A stretch of DNA of 23,532 nucleotides. Origin: JAAXGI01 sp963579625. Its GTDB lineage: Bacteria > Gemmatimonadota > Gemmatimonadetes > Longimicrobiales > Gaopeijiaceae. The stretch spans positions 1-23,532 of the forward strand of contig CAUZHN010000032.1 in NCBI GenBank assembly GCA_963579625.1, written 5' to 3'. The first letter of the stretch is position 1; each line of letters begins with the position of its first letter. Position numbers and translations under genes: made by a program. This document shows, piece after piece, positions 1 through 8,060 of this stretch. The notes beneath the pieces were generated by a model. The model did not search any database and had not been told where the DNA came from. It was given only the letters and a program-made list of their open reading frames with translations.

Positions 1-2
1 AA

Positions 3-692
3 CCGCTTCCAACCATCGTACAAATCTTAGAAGGCCACGAGCTTTCGAACGTCGGTAGAGTGTTCATGGAACGCGAGCCAATGACATTCTATGAGTATTC
101 GGGTGGCGGCGTCACGGTCATGGAGCTCGCTCTCTCCGATGTCCGTAGACGTCCATTCGTGGATCTAATGCAGGACGGAGTGCTCACCCCGATTGGCATG
201 ACGCGCAGCTCTTATGCTCAGCCAATCTCTCCGGAACACAACAACAATGCTGCCCGAGCACATGACAACAACGGTGAGTCCCGCGGTCCAAAGTGGCATG
301 TATATCCTGAGCACGCAGCCGCGGGCCTCTGGACGACTCCCACTGATCTAGCCCGTCTTATCATCGAAGTGCAGCGCTCTGCTCGCGGGGAGTCGAATCG
401 TGTGCTTTCTCAGTCTATGATCCAAGAGATGTTGAATCCAGTCGGCGTGGGGCCCTTCGCAGTCGGTTTTACTGTGAGCAAGATCGGCGAGGGCTGGTAC
501 TTCAGTCATGGTGGAAGCAATTGGGGATTCAGGGCTCTAATGCTTGCACACAAAGTGAAGGGCTATGGCCTGGTCGTTATGACTAATGCCGACCAGGGAT
601 CGACTGTGATCGACGAGATAAGCCGTCGTATTCAACACACATATAACTGGGACTCAGTAGCCTCTGCCGTAGAGCGGGGATACAGGCGCTGA
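3..692 (+). CDS. Serine hydrolase, beta-lactamase (class C-like) family, C-terminal part
   Basis: The frame is open to the left edge (it reads PTIVQILEG from base 3), so the gene begins outside the window and the GTG at base 60 is not the true start. The family comprises penicillin-binding-protein and class C beta-lactamase-like serine hydrolases, often exported esterases or D-aminopeptidases. Visible motifs are YSGGG, which fits the second (Tyr) active-site motif region, a mid-domain LTPIGMTRSSY segment, and SHGGSNWGFR, which fits the third motif where HxG replaces KTG. The first motif with the catalytic Ser (SxxK) must lie upstream. The C-terminus ends soon after the HGG strand plus one helix (DEISRRIQ), as usual for a single-domain member. 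The substrate cannot be deduced. The family call is secure. Confidence 0.9.
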   Translation, partial: PLPTIVQILEGHELSNVGRVFMEREPMTFYEYSGGGVTVMELALSDVRRRPFVDLMQDGVLTPIGMTRSSYAQPISPEHNNNAARAHDNNGESRGPKWHVYPEHAAAGLWTTPTDLARLIIEVQRSARGESNRVLSQSMIQEMLNPVGVGPFAVGFTVSKIGEGWYFSHGGSNWGFRALMLAHKVKGYGLVVMTNADQGSTVIDEISRRIQHTYNWDSVASAVERGYRR

Positions 693-732
693 ATAAGGTC
701 AAGCGCCCTTGGTCATAACGGAGAACGATTAA

Positions 733-900
733 GTGATAAGCTTGCGAGCCGCATTCGGTAGTGCTTGGCTTCCGTTCTGGGTAGGCGTTGGTTTGCTCGT
801 CAGTAATGGTGAACTGAGTAACTTGGGAATCGTCTTGGTCTGCTGGGGTCTTCTCCGGTGGATGCTCAAAAGAAGAAGTAAGAAGGAGGGGTGCCACTAA
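733..900 (+). CDS. Small membrane protein, 55 aa, unknown function
   Basis: A GTG-started frame of 55 codons runs to TAA. A GGAG element lies about 9 bases before the GTG. The product starts MISLRAAFGSAWLPFW, has one or two hydrophobic stretches (roughly residues 11-25 and 31-44), and ends in a very basic tail (WMLKRRSKKEG). This charge pattern fits a small inner-membrane protein with a cytoplasmic basic C-terminus. It lies 40 bases after the serine-hydrolase stop and could be its last cistron. The antisense reading frame over the same bases is poor and proline/serine rich. I do not recognise a family. Main doubt: short length and GTG start. Confidence 0.55.
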   Translation: MISLRAAFGSAWLPFWVGVGLLVSNGELSNLGIVLVCWGLLRWMLKRRSKKEGCH

Positions 901-915
901 AGTTGTAGTGGCTCG

Positions 916-1941
916 CTACGCACCCCACACCGCAGGAAGCCGGTCGAATAGCCAGAGCATTGCAAGCCCGCCCAAGGCATAGCCAACTGCGGGCTCGAAC
1001 CGGGGAACACGAAAACGTAGGGTTTCTCCCACCATCCTATTCAGTAAGACAAGCAGGGCGACGAACGCGAGCTGGCCGGTTTCCACTCCCAGGTTGAAGG
1101 TGAGGAGGGCGAGCGGGACGTCCGCGCTACGCAACCCAATCTCCCCAAGGGCTCCCGCGAAACCGAGCCCGTGCAACAATCCAAAGACGAAAGCTACCAG
1201 CCAAGGTCTCCGGTGTACGAGATGCGTATGGCCGCTGTACCCAACGACAATCTCCCGGGCCAAAAGCACGATGGACAGCGCGATGGCAGCTTCCACAGGG
1301 CCCCGGTCTAGCGTGACTACCCCCATTACGGCAGCTGCCAGGGTGATACTATGCGCAATGGTGAAGGCCGTGATGGTCTTCACTAGAGGTCCCACCCCCC
1401 GAACCAATAGTAGGAGTCCAAGGACGAAGAGCAGGTGGTCGATTCCGAGAAGGATGTGCTCGGTCCCTAGTGCAAAGTACCTCTCTGCGAGGCGGAATCC
1501 GGATCCTGCACCCGCAAGAAGATCTCCTAATTGAACCGGTACCGTATTGCCTTTTCCTCGGAAGTACGCGGAAGCATCGGTACCATCGCTCCAATGGGCG
1601 ATCGCCACAACGCCTGCCAGATCCCAGGGGAGAGTGATGACATCATCGAACATAAGCTCGTCGTCACACTGGAACCGGAATAACGCCACCGTTCCGCGCA
1701 CTCCCTCCTCCGGCAGATGCCGACAGCCGGACGGCAGCACACCTGGAGAATCTCCAATAGGAGGCAGGCCGATATCGACGATGGATAGCGTGTACCTACC
1801 CTCTCCGACCTGGTCGATGAAGACACGTGCGACGGAGGTGATCCTCACGTCATGAGCTGCTGCAAAGCGAGCTGTCAGCACAAGCAGCATCGCGACCAGA
1901 ACCATGATGCCGAGTGGCGCGAAGCGCGCAAGACGTCTCAC
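916..1941 (-). CDS. HupE/UreJ-like membrane protein
   Basis: 341 aa, started by GTG. Residues 1-29 form a signal peptide ending AAA before His30. Residues about 30-150 form a periplasmic beta-type domain with two Cys (73 and 92). From about residue 155 a multi-helix membrane domain begins with EHILLGIDHLLF (His162, Asp168, His169), then FTIAHSIT (His197) and further helices to the end. This His/Asp-containing helix pattern is typical of the HupE/UreJ_2 family, whose better-known relatives are nickel or cobalt permease accessory proteins; for this subfamily metal transport is inference. The GTG start overlaps the TGA of the upstream PPIase gene (GTGA), so the two are probably translationally coupled. 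Confidence 0.85.
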   Translation of the reverse strand: MRRLARFAPLGIMVLVAMLLVLTARFAAAHDVRITSVARVFIDQVGEGRYTLSIVDIGLPPIGDSPGVLPSGCRHLPEEGVRGTVALFRFQCDDELMFDDVITLPWDLAGVVAIAHWSDGTDASAYFRGKGNTVPVQLGDLLAGAGSGFRLAERYFALGTEHILLGIDHLLFVLGLLLLVRGVGPLVKTITAFTIAHSITLAAAVMGVVTLDRGPVEAAIALSIVLLAREIVVGYSGHTHLVHRRPWLVAFVFGLLHGLGFAGALGEIGLRSADVPLALLTFNLGVETGQLAFVALLVLLNRMVGETLRFRVPRFEPAVGYALGGLAMLWLFDRLPAVWGA

Positions 1942-2762
1942 CTCGAGGGTCCCTCGCCGACGAACTTCACTGAGTAGAGTTCGCGAAGCTCGGCGATTCG
2001 CTCCTGAAGGAGTGCTTCTTCTTTTTCGCCGATCCAGTCGAATCGGACTTGTCCCAGAATCGCATCGAAAGCAGGGGGAATCACTTCATCGAAGCGATCG
2101 GTAACGCGAAACCAATGTTCTCCCAGAGCCGTCTGCTGGGGTCCGACCCATACTCCCGGCTCAGCTTCGAATACCTTTGCCGCAGTCTCCGGCCCAAAGA
2201 CAAGTGAGAGGTCGTCTATGGTCACCTCTGTCAGGACGGCATGCCTGAAGCGCTCATTTTCTGCGAGACGCTCGACATCCAGTCCGGTGCCGAGCTCGGG
2301 AGGCAGCGTCCCCGATCCACCAGCCATCACCACAACCTCATCCACAGTCACGGAAGGCGCACGCACGTAACGCAGTTGGTTCTCTTTGTAGTAGGCCCGA
2401 AGCTCAGCCTCGGTGGGTTGAATAACCCCGCCGCTCAGGATGTGGAGCATCTTCTGGGATAGGATGGACCGGATCCGTTGGTCGTCATCGAATCCGAGAA
2501 TGCGAGCCTCTCGTGCCAAAATCTGCTCGTCAATATAGGTGCGTTCAGCTAGCCTGCGTTCTTCCTCACTTAGAGGAGTATCCCTCTCGATCTGCTGGAT
2601 GCGCCATGCGACCTCCTGACGGTCAATCTCGATGACCTCGCGACCGCCAGAACTGACGAACTCGGTGACGAGGAAGAAGATCACCGCGATGAGCGTGAAA
2701 TGGACGACGGGCTCCCGCAATGCTCGCTGAAAAAAAGAGGGTTGCGACGTCGTATTACTCAT
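1938..2762 (-). CDS. Membrane-anchored peptidyl-prolyl cis-trans isomerase, parvulin (PpiC/SurA-like) type
   Basis: 274 aa. A short cytoplasmic N-terminus (SFFQRALREP) leads to one membrane helix at about residues 19-38, then a periplasmic SurA-like helical region rich in charged residues (residues 45-110, including ERTYIDEQILAREARILG) and a degenerate parvulin-like domain (about 125-235). Such proteins assist folding of exported proteins. The parvulin core is weakly conserved, so isomerase activity is uncertain while the chaperone-like architecture is clear. It sits 32 bases after the ureohydrolase stop, and its TGA overlaps the GTG of the HupE-like gene. Linkage of a PPIase of this type to HupE/UreJ_2 genes is a pairing I recognise from other bacteria, suggesting that the PPIase helps assemble the membrane protein. 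Confidence 0.8.
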   Translation of the reverse strand: MSNTTSQPSFFQRALREPVVHFTLIAVIFFLVTEFVSSGGREVIEIDRQEVAWRIQQIERDTPLSEEERRLAERTYIDEQILAREARILGFDDDQRIRSILSQKMLHILSGGVIQPTEAELRAYYKENQLRYVRAPSVTVDEVVVMAGGSGTLPPELGTGLDVERLAENERFRHAVLTEVTIDDLSLVFGPETAAKVFEAEPGVWVGPQQTALGEHWFRVTDRFDEVIPPAFDAILGQVRFDWIGEKEEALLQERIAELRELYSVKFVGEGPSR

Positions 2763-2794
2763 CTCTCAATAGAGGGGGCCTTCAACGCGGCCCG

Positions 2795-4027
2795 CTAGCG
2801 TCGGCCGTCTCGTCGCGTAAGCGGGTTCAGGTAGCCCCGACCACTGAGCCCTTTCTTCTTTAACGCGATCCCTGTCAGGCACTCGTCGACGACTTTCTTG
2901 GAGTTAAGTACGCTCGTGTACCCCGCATCGAGAAGAGGAGCCAGTTCGACTAGGTCAAACCCCACCACGTTGTTCTCAGCGCAGAGACCTCGGATGAGAG
3001 GGAACACTTCTCGGGGTGTCAGCCCACCCGCTACCGGTGTACCAGTTCCCGCAGTATACGCAGGGTCCATGACATCGATATCAAAAGAGATGTGCAGATA
3101 CTCCGGGCCGTCATTCGCTTCATCGAGAACCAGATCCATAACCCCTCCCCAACCGTCACGATCAATCTCCGCCATCGTGTGGTAGCGCAGATTGTTTTCC
3201 CGCATCCACTCGAACCCGTCTGGCCCGGGCCACCCACCACGAAGGCCCACCTGAATGTAATTTTCGCCAAGCACGTGTCCTTCCTCGATCAGCCGACGTA
3301 TCGGGCGGCCATGGGTGATCAGGTGACCTGTGCGAGATTCTCCAGCGTCGTAGTGAGCATCGAAGTGGATGACACCAACGTTTTCCTTACCATAGACATC
3401 GGCGAGGCCGGCGACATTGGCGTATTCGATGGAGTGATCACCACCGATGATGATGGGGATCGCGCCCGTCTCCGCAATCTCCCGGACCATCCGTCGGATC
3501 GATGGCATGCTACGCTCCAGACTCAGCTTGTCGATGGGCGCGTCGCCATAGTCGACGCCCTTCAGCTCCGTCCTCCACTTCACCAGCGTCTCCATGCTGC
3601 CGCCACCACGGCGGAGCGCACGCATTGCGGTGGGTCCTTCGCCAGCGCCTCGATATCCGCTCCCCATGTCGACAGGGGCTGCGATGAATGCCACTTCCAC
3701 TTCGCCAGCAACCAGGTCCTCAGTCGTCATCGCGATAGGCAACCCGAAGAAGGTCAGTGGTCCAAAGGTCTTAATCGGTCCCGGCTCTCGGGGTGGGTCT
3801 TCCGAGATATCTCTCTCTTTCCACACCTCGAGGTCCTCGGCGTTCGGATCCAACCGAATGATCGTGTCTGCGGAAGTCGCCTCCTCCTGCTCCCCAGGTT
3901 GCTCGCCCGATGCCATCTCCTCGGTGGCTTCTGGCAAAGCCTCTTCCGTGGACTGTGGCGGTGTCGTGCACGAGACGACCGACAGCGCGACGAGAAGCAG
4001 AACTACCGACGACACCTGACGTGTCAT
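2795..4027 (-). CDS. Ureohydrolase (agmatinase/arginase family) lipoprotein
   Basis: 410 aa from the ATG at 4027. I reject an upstream in-frame start at 4096 because the 4027 start has an AGGAG about 10 bases before it and begins directly with a lipoprotein signal peptide (MTRQVSSVVLLLVALSVVSC, lipid Cys20). An acidic linker rich in Glu, Ser and Pro follows (about 21-80), then the ureohydrolase fold. Binuclear-metal ligands are all present: His198 in GGDHS, Asp223/His225/Asp227 in DAHYD, and Asp316/Asp318 in SFDIDVMDP, followed by the GTGTPVAGG signature. The family hydrolyses guanidino compounds such as agmatine to urea. Export is unusual because typical agmatinases and arginases are cytoplasmic. 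First gene of the operon with the PPIase and HupE-like genes. The exact substrate is unknown. Confidence 0.9.
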   Translation of the reverse strand: MTRQVSSVVLLLVALSVVSCTTPPQSTEEALPEATEEMASGEQPGEQEEATSADTIIRLDPNAEDLEVWKERDISEDPPREPGPIKTFGPLTFFGLPIAMTTEDLVAGEVEVAFIAAPVDMGSGYRGAGEGPTAMRALRRGGGSMETLVKWRTELKGVDYGDAPIDKLSLERSMPSIRRMVREIAETGAIPIIIGGDHSIEYANVAGLADVYGKENVGVIHFDAHYDAGESRTGHLITHGRPIRRLIEEGHVLGENYIQVGLRGGWPGPDGFEWMRENNLRYHTMAEIDRDGWGGVMDLVLDEANDGPEYLHISFDIDVMDPAYTAGTGTPVAGGLTPREVFPLIRGLCAENNVVGFDLVELAPLLDAGYTSVLNSKKVVDECLTGIALKKKGLSGRGYLNPLTRRDGRR

Positions 4028-4084
4028 AGGGGTAAATCTCCTATTCTTTGAATGCCTTCTTTCTGGTCGGATACATCGTGACCA

Positions 4085-4113
4085 ATCATAGTTCACCGGT
4101 AGGCTCGGTGAAA
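4085..4113 (-). promoter_or_regulatory. Promoter of the ureohydrolase operon (class 1 core)
   Basis: On the minus strand TTCACC (4112-4107) is followed after 16 bases by TATGAT (4090-4085), predicting a start about 50 bases before the ATG at 4027. The segment matches the promoter core at 19599-19626 at most positions (TTTCACCG, then CTACCGGTGAACTAT against CCACCGCTGGACTAT). Similarity stops just after the -10 box here, which argues that the conserved unit is promoter function rather than only a mobile repeat. Confidence 0.6.
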
Positions 4114-4129
4114 CCGGTTGAGACTAGAA

Positions 4130-4180
4130 GATCCCCTGAGTAAAACACTGTTGATAGGTGGCAACTACAGAGCGACCCAA
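4130..4180 (-). promoter_or_regulatory. Dispersed promoter-leader module, class 2 copy, upstream of the ureohydrolase operon
   Basis: Reads CACCTATCAACAGTGTTTTA then CTCAGGGGATCTTCTA on the minus strand, nearly the same as the copy at 12815-12870 (CACCTATAAACAGTATTTTG then CTCAGGAGATTTTTTA). Possible -10 TATCAA (4156-4151) with a weak TTGGGT 18 bases upstream. It lies directly upstream of the class 1 core, giving two tandem promoters for one operon. Confidence 0.5.
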
Positions 4181-4196
4181 AAAGGAGGTTAGGCCA

Positions 4197-4358
4197 GTGG
4201 CATTGCTACCAATAGCTCTCATCCAAGCTAATCGGATACCGATGGAGTATTCCGAGCAGGGATTCTCATTCAGGGAAATGGTTTTCTTGTTCTTACTTGT
4301 GCTCGTATCCGTGTTGTTGGTAGTTCGTATAATCAAATTGTTTGGAAGTAGGGATTAA
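4197..4358 (+). CDS. Small single-pass membrane protein, 53 aa
   Basis: The GTG at 4197 is chosen because a perfect GGAGG (4184-4188) lies 8 bases before it; an earlier in-frame GTG at 4158 has no such site. The product begins MALLPIALIQANRIPMEY, has an aromatic/acidic middle (EQGFSFRE), and a strong membrane helix (about residues 28-45) followed by a basic tail (RIIKLFGSRD). The stop overlaps the stop of the convergent gene on the other strand by two bases. No family recognised. The gene is AT-rich relative to its neighbours, like the other small membrane-protein genes of the window. Confidence 0.6.
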   Translation: MALLPIALIQANRIPMEYSEQGFSFREMVFLFLLVLVSVLLVVRIIKLFGSRD

Positions 4359-4744
4359 ACTTCCAAATCGCCCGTAGGAGTTTCCTCCCGCGTGGCATTC
4401 CTAAACAGCCGTGCAGATCCAAGAAACAGCGCGATAAAGAACCCGTTCAGAATCAAGATCTCGGGCACAGAGCTAACGCTGCTCTGATGCTTCCCGGCGA
4501 GCAACGCGATCACGGTGACCAACGCTTGAGCAAACGCTGTCGCGAACAAGGCTCGTGCCATCCCATGTGCCTGGAAACGTGCGATGACGGCACCGATGAT
4601 TCCGATAGCGAGCACCCCGAAATACATCAAGTCGAAGGGGTCACCCTCAATTCCGATCACGCCAACGGCACCGATCAGCCAGACGAGGATGAATGCTGTC
4701 GCGAGCGCAAGAACCGTGGCGAATCTATAATTGTCCATCTTCAT
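4355..4744 (-). CDS. Four-helix integral membrane protein, unknown function
   Basis: 129 aa with four clear hydrophobic segments at about residues 8-29, 38-57, 64-83 and 94-110. The loop between helices 1 and 2 is acidic (GIEGDPFDLMY) and the C-terminal tail is charged (RNATREETPTGDLEV). The start is ATG at 4744 or the ATG two codons later (MDNYRF); an AGAGAG stretch precedes the first. It resembles a family of uncharacterised four-TM proteins common in environmental bacteria; no function can be assigned. It is convergent with the small gene at 4197-4358 and lies about 50 bases after the GGT-family gene stop, so it could be co-transcribed with that gene. Confidence 0.75.
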   Translation of the reverse strand: MKMDNYRFATVLALATAFILVWLIGAVGVIGIEGDPFDLMYFGVLAIGIIGAVIARFQAHGMARALFATAFAQALVTVIALLAGKHQSSVSSVPEILILNGFFIALFLGSARLFRNATREETPTGDLEV

Positions 4745-4794
4745 CGGGTTCTCTCTACTGAACCCATGGCTAACGTGAGTCCCTCACCGCCTCA

Positions 4795-6681
4795 TTACCA
4801 GCCTACGGCATATGCGGCCCGCCGAGGGTCTGCACCAGCCGCGAAAGTCCCAAAATTAGTATTTTTTAGTATGGCTTGGATGCTACCCAGTGAGTAGGAC
4901 GGGGCTAGTTGTACATTATGCCCTAATCCCTGCAGACCTTCGAGGTGCTCTACTGAGATTCGATCTTCGATCCGCATAGTGATTTCAGAACCAGCTCTGT
5001 AAAAATTGGGTGTCGCGAACAAACTAAAGCGTGGCGCCTCTACAGCTTCCTGCACCGACATACCTAGATCCAGAATATTCACAAGAACTTGGAATTGCGT
5101 CTGCCCAATCGTCTCACCACCTGGAGTTCCTAAGGCCAGTATGAACTCGCCATCCTTAAGTACGATGACAGGCGAATTATTTAGGATAGGGACCTGTCCT
5201 CCCCGAGCATAATTCACGTGGTCAGAATATGGAGACGTCGAGCCTATACGAGTTCCATTATTGAAGGTGATTCCAGTATTTCCGACAACAACACCAGTCC
5301 CGAAAGCTCCTCCATGAGTTGGCGTACAGGCGACTACATTCCCTTCCCCATCCATGATCGAAAAACTAGTGGTGCTTCCCTCGTGACTACGCTCTCTGTC
5401 TGATCCCAAAATCAGCCCTCTTCTAGAATCCCGAGATCCACTCGAAGATCTGTCATAACCTCTCGGCTCCCCTGCAGTGGGGTACACCATGCTATTAGCC
5501 TCTGAAATCAAATCACTGCGAAGAGAAAGGTAGCTTTCTTCGAGCATGCCTTCCGTTGGAACAAAGAATTTTTTCGGATCGGCCACATACTGGTAAATAT
5601 CTGACTTTGCAATCTGGATAGCCTCGGCAAGAAGATGGGTGAAAAGTGGGTTTCCTGACCCGAGGGCCCCCAAATCAAACCTTTCAACCAGCTTCAATTG
5701 CATCAAAACTTCCAGCCCTCCTCTTGAGGTCGTAGGAGAGGAATAGATGTCGTAGCCCCTATAATTTATGTGTATCGGATCATCCCATATGGGGCTAAAA
5801 TTCGAAAAATCCTCCTCAGCGAATAGCCCTCCTTCCTCCGTATAAAACCGTACGAACTCCTCTGCGATATCTCCGTTGTAGAATCTGGAAAAAGCAGCAT
5901 CTAAAGCTTCGTTACGACTTCTTCCTTGCTGCAATACACGCTCTTCTTCTTCGATAAGTTTACGGAACGTAGAGGCTAAATCCGGCATCTTAAAAAGCTC
6001 GCCGACTTCTGGAACTCTATCTTCTGGAAGGAATGTCCGAGCACTCGTCGGATACTGTCGGAATAGCTCCGCTTGAGATGCGATAGCTTGGACTACTGAT
6101 GCTTCTATAGGATGACCGTCTGTAGCGTACTCCAGAGCTGGGGCTAGGACCTCTGAAAGACTCATAGTCCCAAACTCCTTCAACATGGAAACCCAACCAC
6201 CCAGTAGGCCCGGGACTACCCCTGCATAAATTCCCTTGTTGAGTTCTTCGGCTAACCTATCACCAGCAACAAGAGCTTCTGGAGCCGCTCCCGCGGCCGT
6301 TAGGGAGCGGACTGCTCCGGAACTCTTATCGAAGAATGTGAGAAATCCATTTCCCCCTGCTCCCGACATCTGTGGACGCACCACATTCAGGGTAGCTAGC
6401 ACCGCTACAGCAGCATCGATTGCATTTCCACCCGACATGAGAATCCGCAATCCCGCCATCGAAGCCAGAGGATGACCTGCAGTAACTAGCCCGTTTACCC
6501 CCGGCACTTCGGGACGGTGACTCTTCTTACCCGCACTCATCTGCAACGGATACGCATTTTCTTGTGCCATTATTGACCCAACATCTGAGAAAATAGGATT
6601 CACAAGAACAGTCGAGACTATGAGAAGTACTCTATAGATATACAAACTGATCTCCCATCCTAATTTGAATTTCATCTCCAT
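4795..6681 (-). CDS. Gamma-glutamyltransferase family enzyme (Ntn hydrolase), AT-rich gene
   Basis: 628 aa, longer than a typical GGT (about 530-590) because of an N-terminal extension and an Arg/Ser-rich insertion before the processing site (residues 405-433). Residues 12-40 form a signal anchor or signal peptide ending at MAQ. Family landmarks are GGNAIDAAVAVLATLNVVRPQ (84-104), SGAGGNGF (106-113) and the autoprocessing Thr437 in HEGSTTSFSIMDGEGN, then LALGTPGGETIGQTQ. The second Thr is kept, but the usual His of TTH is Ser. The canonical RExAP motif, whose Arg holds the gamma-glutamyl carboxylate in E. coli GGT, is replaced by LTAAGAAP (127-134), so the substrate may not be gamma-glutamyl. 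GC is about 42-47% in sampled lines, well below the neighbours, suggesting transfer. The start could be ATG 6681 or 6675. Confidence 0.88.
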   Translation of the reverse strand: MEMKFKLGWEISLYIYRVLLIVSTVLVNPIFSDVGSIMAQENAYPLQMSAGKKSHRPEVPGVNGLVTAGHPLASMAGLRILMSGGNAIDAAVAVLATLNVVRPQMSGAGGNGFLTFFDKSSGAVRSLTAAGAAPEALVAGDRLAEELNKGIYAGVVPGLLGGWVSMLKEFGTMSLSEVLAPALEYATDGHPIEASVVQAIASQAELFRQYPTSARTFLPEDRVPEVGELFKMPDLASTFRKLIEEEERVLQQGRSRNEALDAAFSRFYNGDIAEEFVRFYTEEGGLFAEEDFSNFSPIWDDPIHINYRGYDIYSSPTTSRGGLEVLMQLKLVERFDLGALGSGNPLFTHLLAEAIQIAKSDIYQYVADPKKFFVPTEGMLEESYLSLRSDLISEANSMVYPTAGEPRGYDRSSSGSRDSRRGLILGSDRERSHEGSTTSFSIMDGEGNVVACTPTHGGAFGTGVVVGNTGITFNNGTRIGSTSPYSDHVNYARGGQVPILNNSPVIVLKDGEFILALGTPGGETIGQTQFQVLVNILDLGMSVQEAVEAPRFSLFATPNFYRAGSEITMRIEDRISVEHLEGLQGLGHNVQLAPSYSLGSIQAILKNTNFGTFAAGADPRRAAYAVGW

Positions 6682-6747
6682 CTTGATCCGTCAATTCGGC
6701 CCTCATTTCTCTTCTGAAATAGATGTGATACGGGGCTAAGGTGTGCC

Positions 6748-6966
6748 CTACCGTCTAGTGCTTCTGTCCCTACCCAAGAAAGGAAGAAAATTTCTAGAAC
6801 CACCAAGAAGACAGGCTACTAACCAACAAGACGTATTGGGAATCATAGAAGCTATAAAATGTATGAGGAATTCATCTCTGCTTTGGTCTAAAAGTGATGC
6901 AACCAACATGAAGCATGTTGCCAGAAAACCAATCCAATGAATCAGAGTTGAAGATCGTGAAACCAT
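6748..6966 (-). CDS. Small membrane protein, 72 aa
   Basis: Begins MVSRSSTLIHWIGFL and shows hydrophobic segments at about residues 9-25 and 33-54, with a conserved-looking ending (CWLVACLLGGSRNFLPF) and a basic tail. The ATG at 6966 is preceded by a strong GGGGGAGG, though with only 3 bases of spacing, so the start is uncertain. The pattern, an IHWIGFL-type first helix and a final W-x(10-14)-FLPF, resembles a widespread class of short uncharacterised membrane proteins; this is from memory of the pattern, not a search. Local GC is about 33-42%, lower than the flanking epimerase gene. The plus-strand frame over the same bases is basic and featureless. Confidence 0.55.
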   Translation of the reverse strand: MVSRSSTLIHWIGFLATCFMLVASLLDQSRDEFLIHFIASMIPNTSCWLVACLLGGSRNFLPFLGRDRSTRR

Positions 6967-7034
6967 CTACCTCCCCCTTTGGGTGGCGACGACAATCTTG
7001 GCACCTTCTATGCCGAGAGGCTACCGTGCCAGCC

Positions 7035-8060
7035 CTAAGAACAACTGGTGTCGAGTGAAGACGTTGCTCGGGCTTTCCATGACCGGAATGCCTCCGGTAC
7101 CCCGACCTCCGGTCGCGTTGTCGGAACCCAACCCAGTTCCTCCCGGGCGCGTCTCGAGGTGAATGGATTGTTACGCGTCAACATGTCGAGTGTGCCCTCC
7201 GTGTGAGGGGCCAGGTCGCTTCGGCCGATTGCGACAAGGAGTGGCTTGAGTACACTGAAACCGATCTTCGCCACAGCTGTTGGGACATGGACCCGGCGCA
7301 CCCGGCATCCGAGTCCCTCGGCTCCGTACCGTACGAGATCTGACACAGTAATCGGGAAGTCGTCCGTGAGGTGATAGATCTTCCCACCGGCACTTTTGTT
7401 CGTGCCAACCAGCAACGCCCCTTCGGCGATCGACCGAGCATGCGTGAGGCTCATGATTGAAGCTCCGCCACCCAGAAGCGGGAAGAACCCGCGTTGTAGA
7501 ATAGGAGCAATTCTCGGCACGAACTGCCGGTCCCGCACGCCGTACATGACAGGCAGTCGAACGATGGCCGTCCACGCCGTGCCGCGCGCGTGGGCTTCGA
7601 GGACGAGGCGCTCCGCCGCCTGCTTCGAGCGGCCGTACACTTCGTGCTCAGGTAGCTTTGGGAGTGGGACTGATTCGTCGGTTGGGACTTCTCGATAGCG
7701 AGCTCGACCGAAGACTCCGGTGGTACTAAAAAACACGAAACGGGCACCCGCTGCCGCCGATGCGTGGAGGACATTTTCAGTTCCCCCCACGTTCCCGAGC
7801 CTGAAGGCTTCCCAATCGGTGCCGACGCCCACGGAAGCCGCAGCGTGAAAGACGAGTGAACAGCCTGATGTCGCTGACATGATGGATGCCCGGTCGGTGA
7901 TGTCTCCTGCAAACAGCGTCGCGCCGGTCTTCTCAAGCCACCGGGCTCGTTCCGGACGACGGACCAATGCCCGGACATCCCAGCCTTCGTCGAGAAGTCG
8001 CTCCACCAGGTAGGAACCGAGTAGGCCGGTCGCCCCGGTGACTAGGGCTAAGTCACTCAC
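7035..8060 (-). CDS. NAD(P)-dependent epimerase/dehydratase family protein (extended SDR)
   Basis: 341 aa. The Rossmann nucleotide site GATGLLG (Gly9, Gly12, Gly15) is at the N-terminus, GDITD at about 52-56, and the catalytic pair Tyr142/Lys146 in YGRSK. Further extended-SDR features are HAAASVGVG and RLPVMYG. The closest type by eye is the 3-beta-hydroxysteroid dehydrogenase/isomerase or NAD-dependent sugar epimerase group; the substrate is undetermined. Its ATG lies inside the end of the PQQ-dehydrogenase gene (8-base overlap), so the two are probably one transcript with coupled translation. The location is cytoplasmic since no signal peptide is seen. Confidence 0.88.
   Translation of the reverse strand: MSDLALVTGATGLLGSYLVERLLDEGWDVRALVRRPERARWLEKTGATLFAGDITDRASIMSATSGCSLVFHAAASVGVGTDWEAFRLGNVGGTENVLHASAAAGARFVFFSTTGVFGRARYREVPTDESVPLPKLPEHEVYGRSKQAAERLVLEAHARGTAWTAIVRLPVMYGVRDRQFVPRIAPILQRGFFPLLGGGASIMSLTHARSIAEGALLVGTNKSAGGKIYHLTDDFPITVSDLVRYGAEGLGCRVRRVHVPTAVAKIGFSVLKPLLVAIGRSDLAPHTEGTLDMLTRNNPFTSRRAREELGWVPTTRPEVGVPEAFRSWKARATSSLDTSCS

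Noticed and set aside
3092..4051. 319-aa plus-strand open frame
   Set aside because: It is antisense to the ureohydrolase gene, which has all metal-binding motifs; the plus frame has no recognisable domain and unlikely composition.
4028..4096. Upstream start of the ureohydrolase at 4096
   Set aside because: It would place 23 polar residues before a perfect lipoprotein signal peptide and would overlap the promoter region; the ATG at 4027 has a proper ribosome site.
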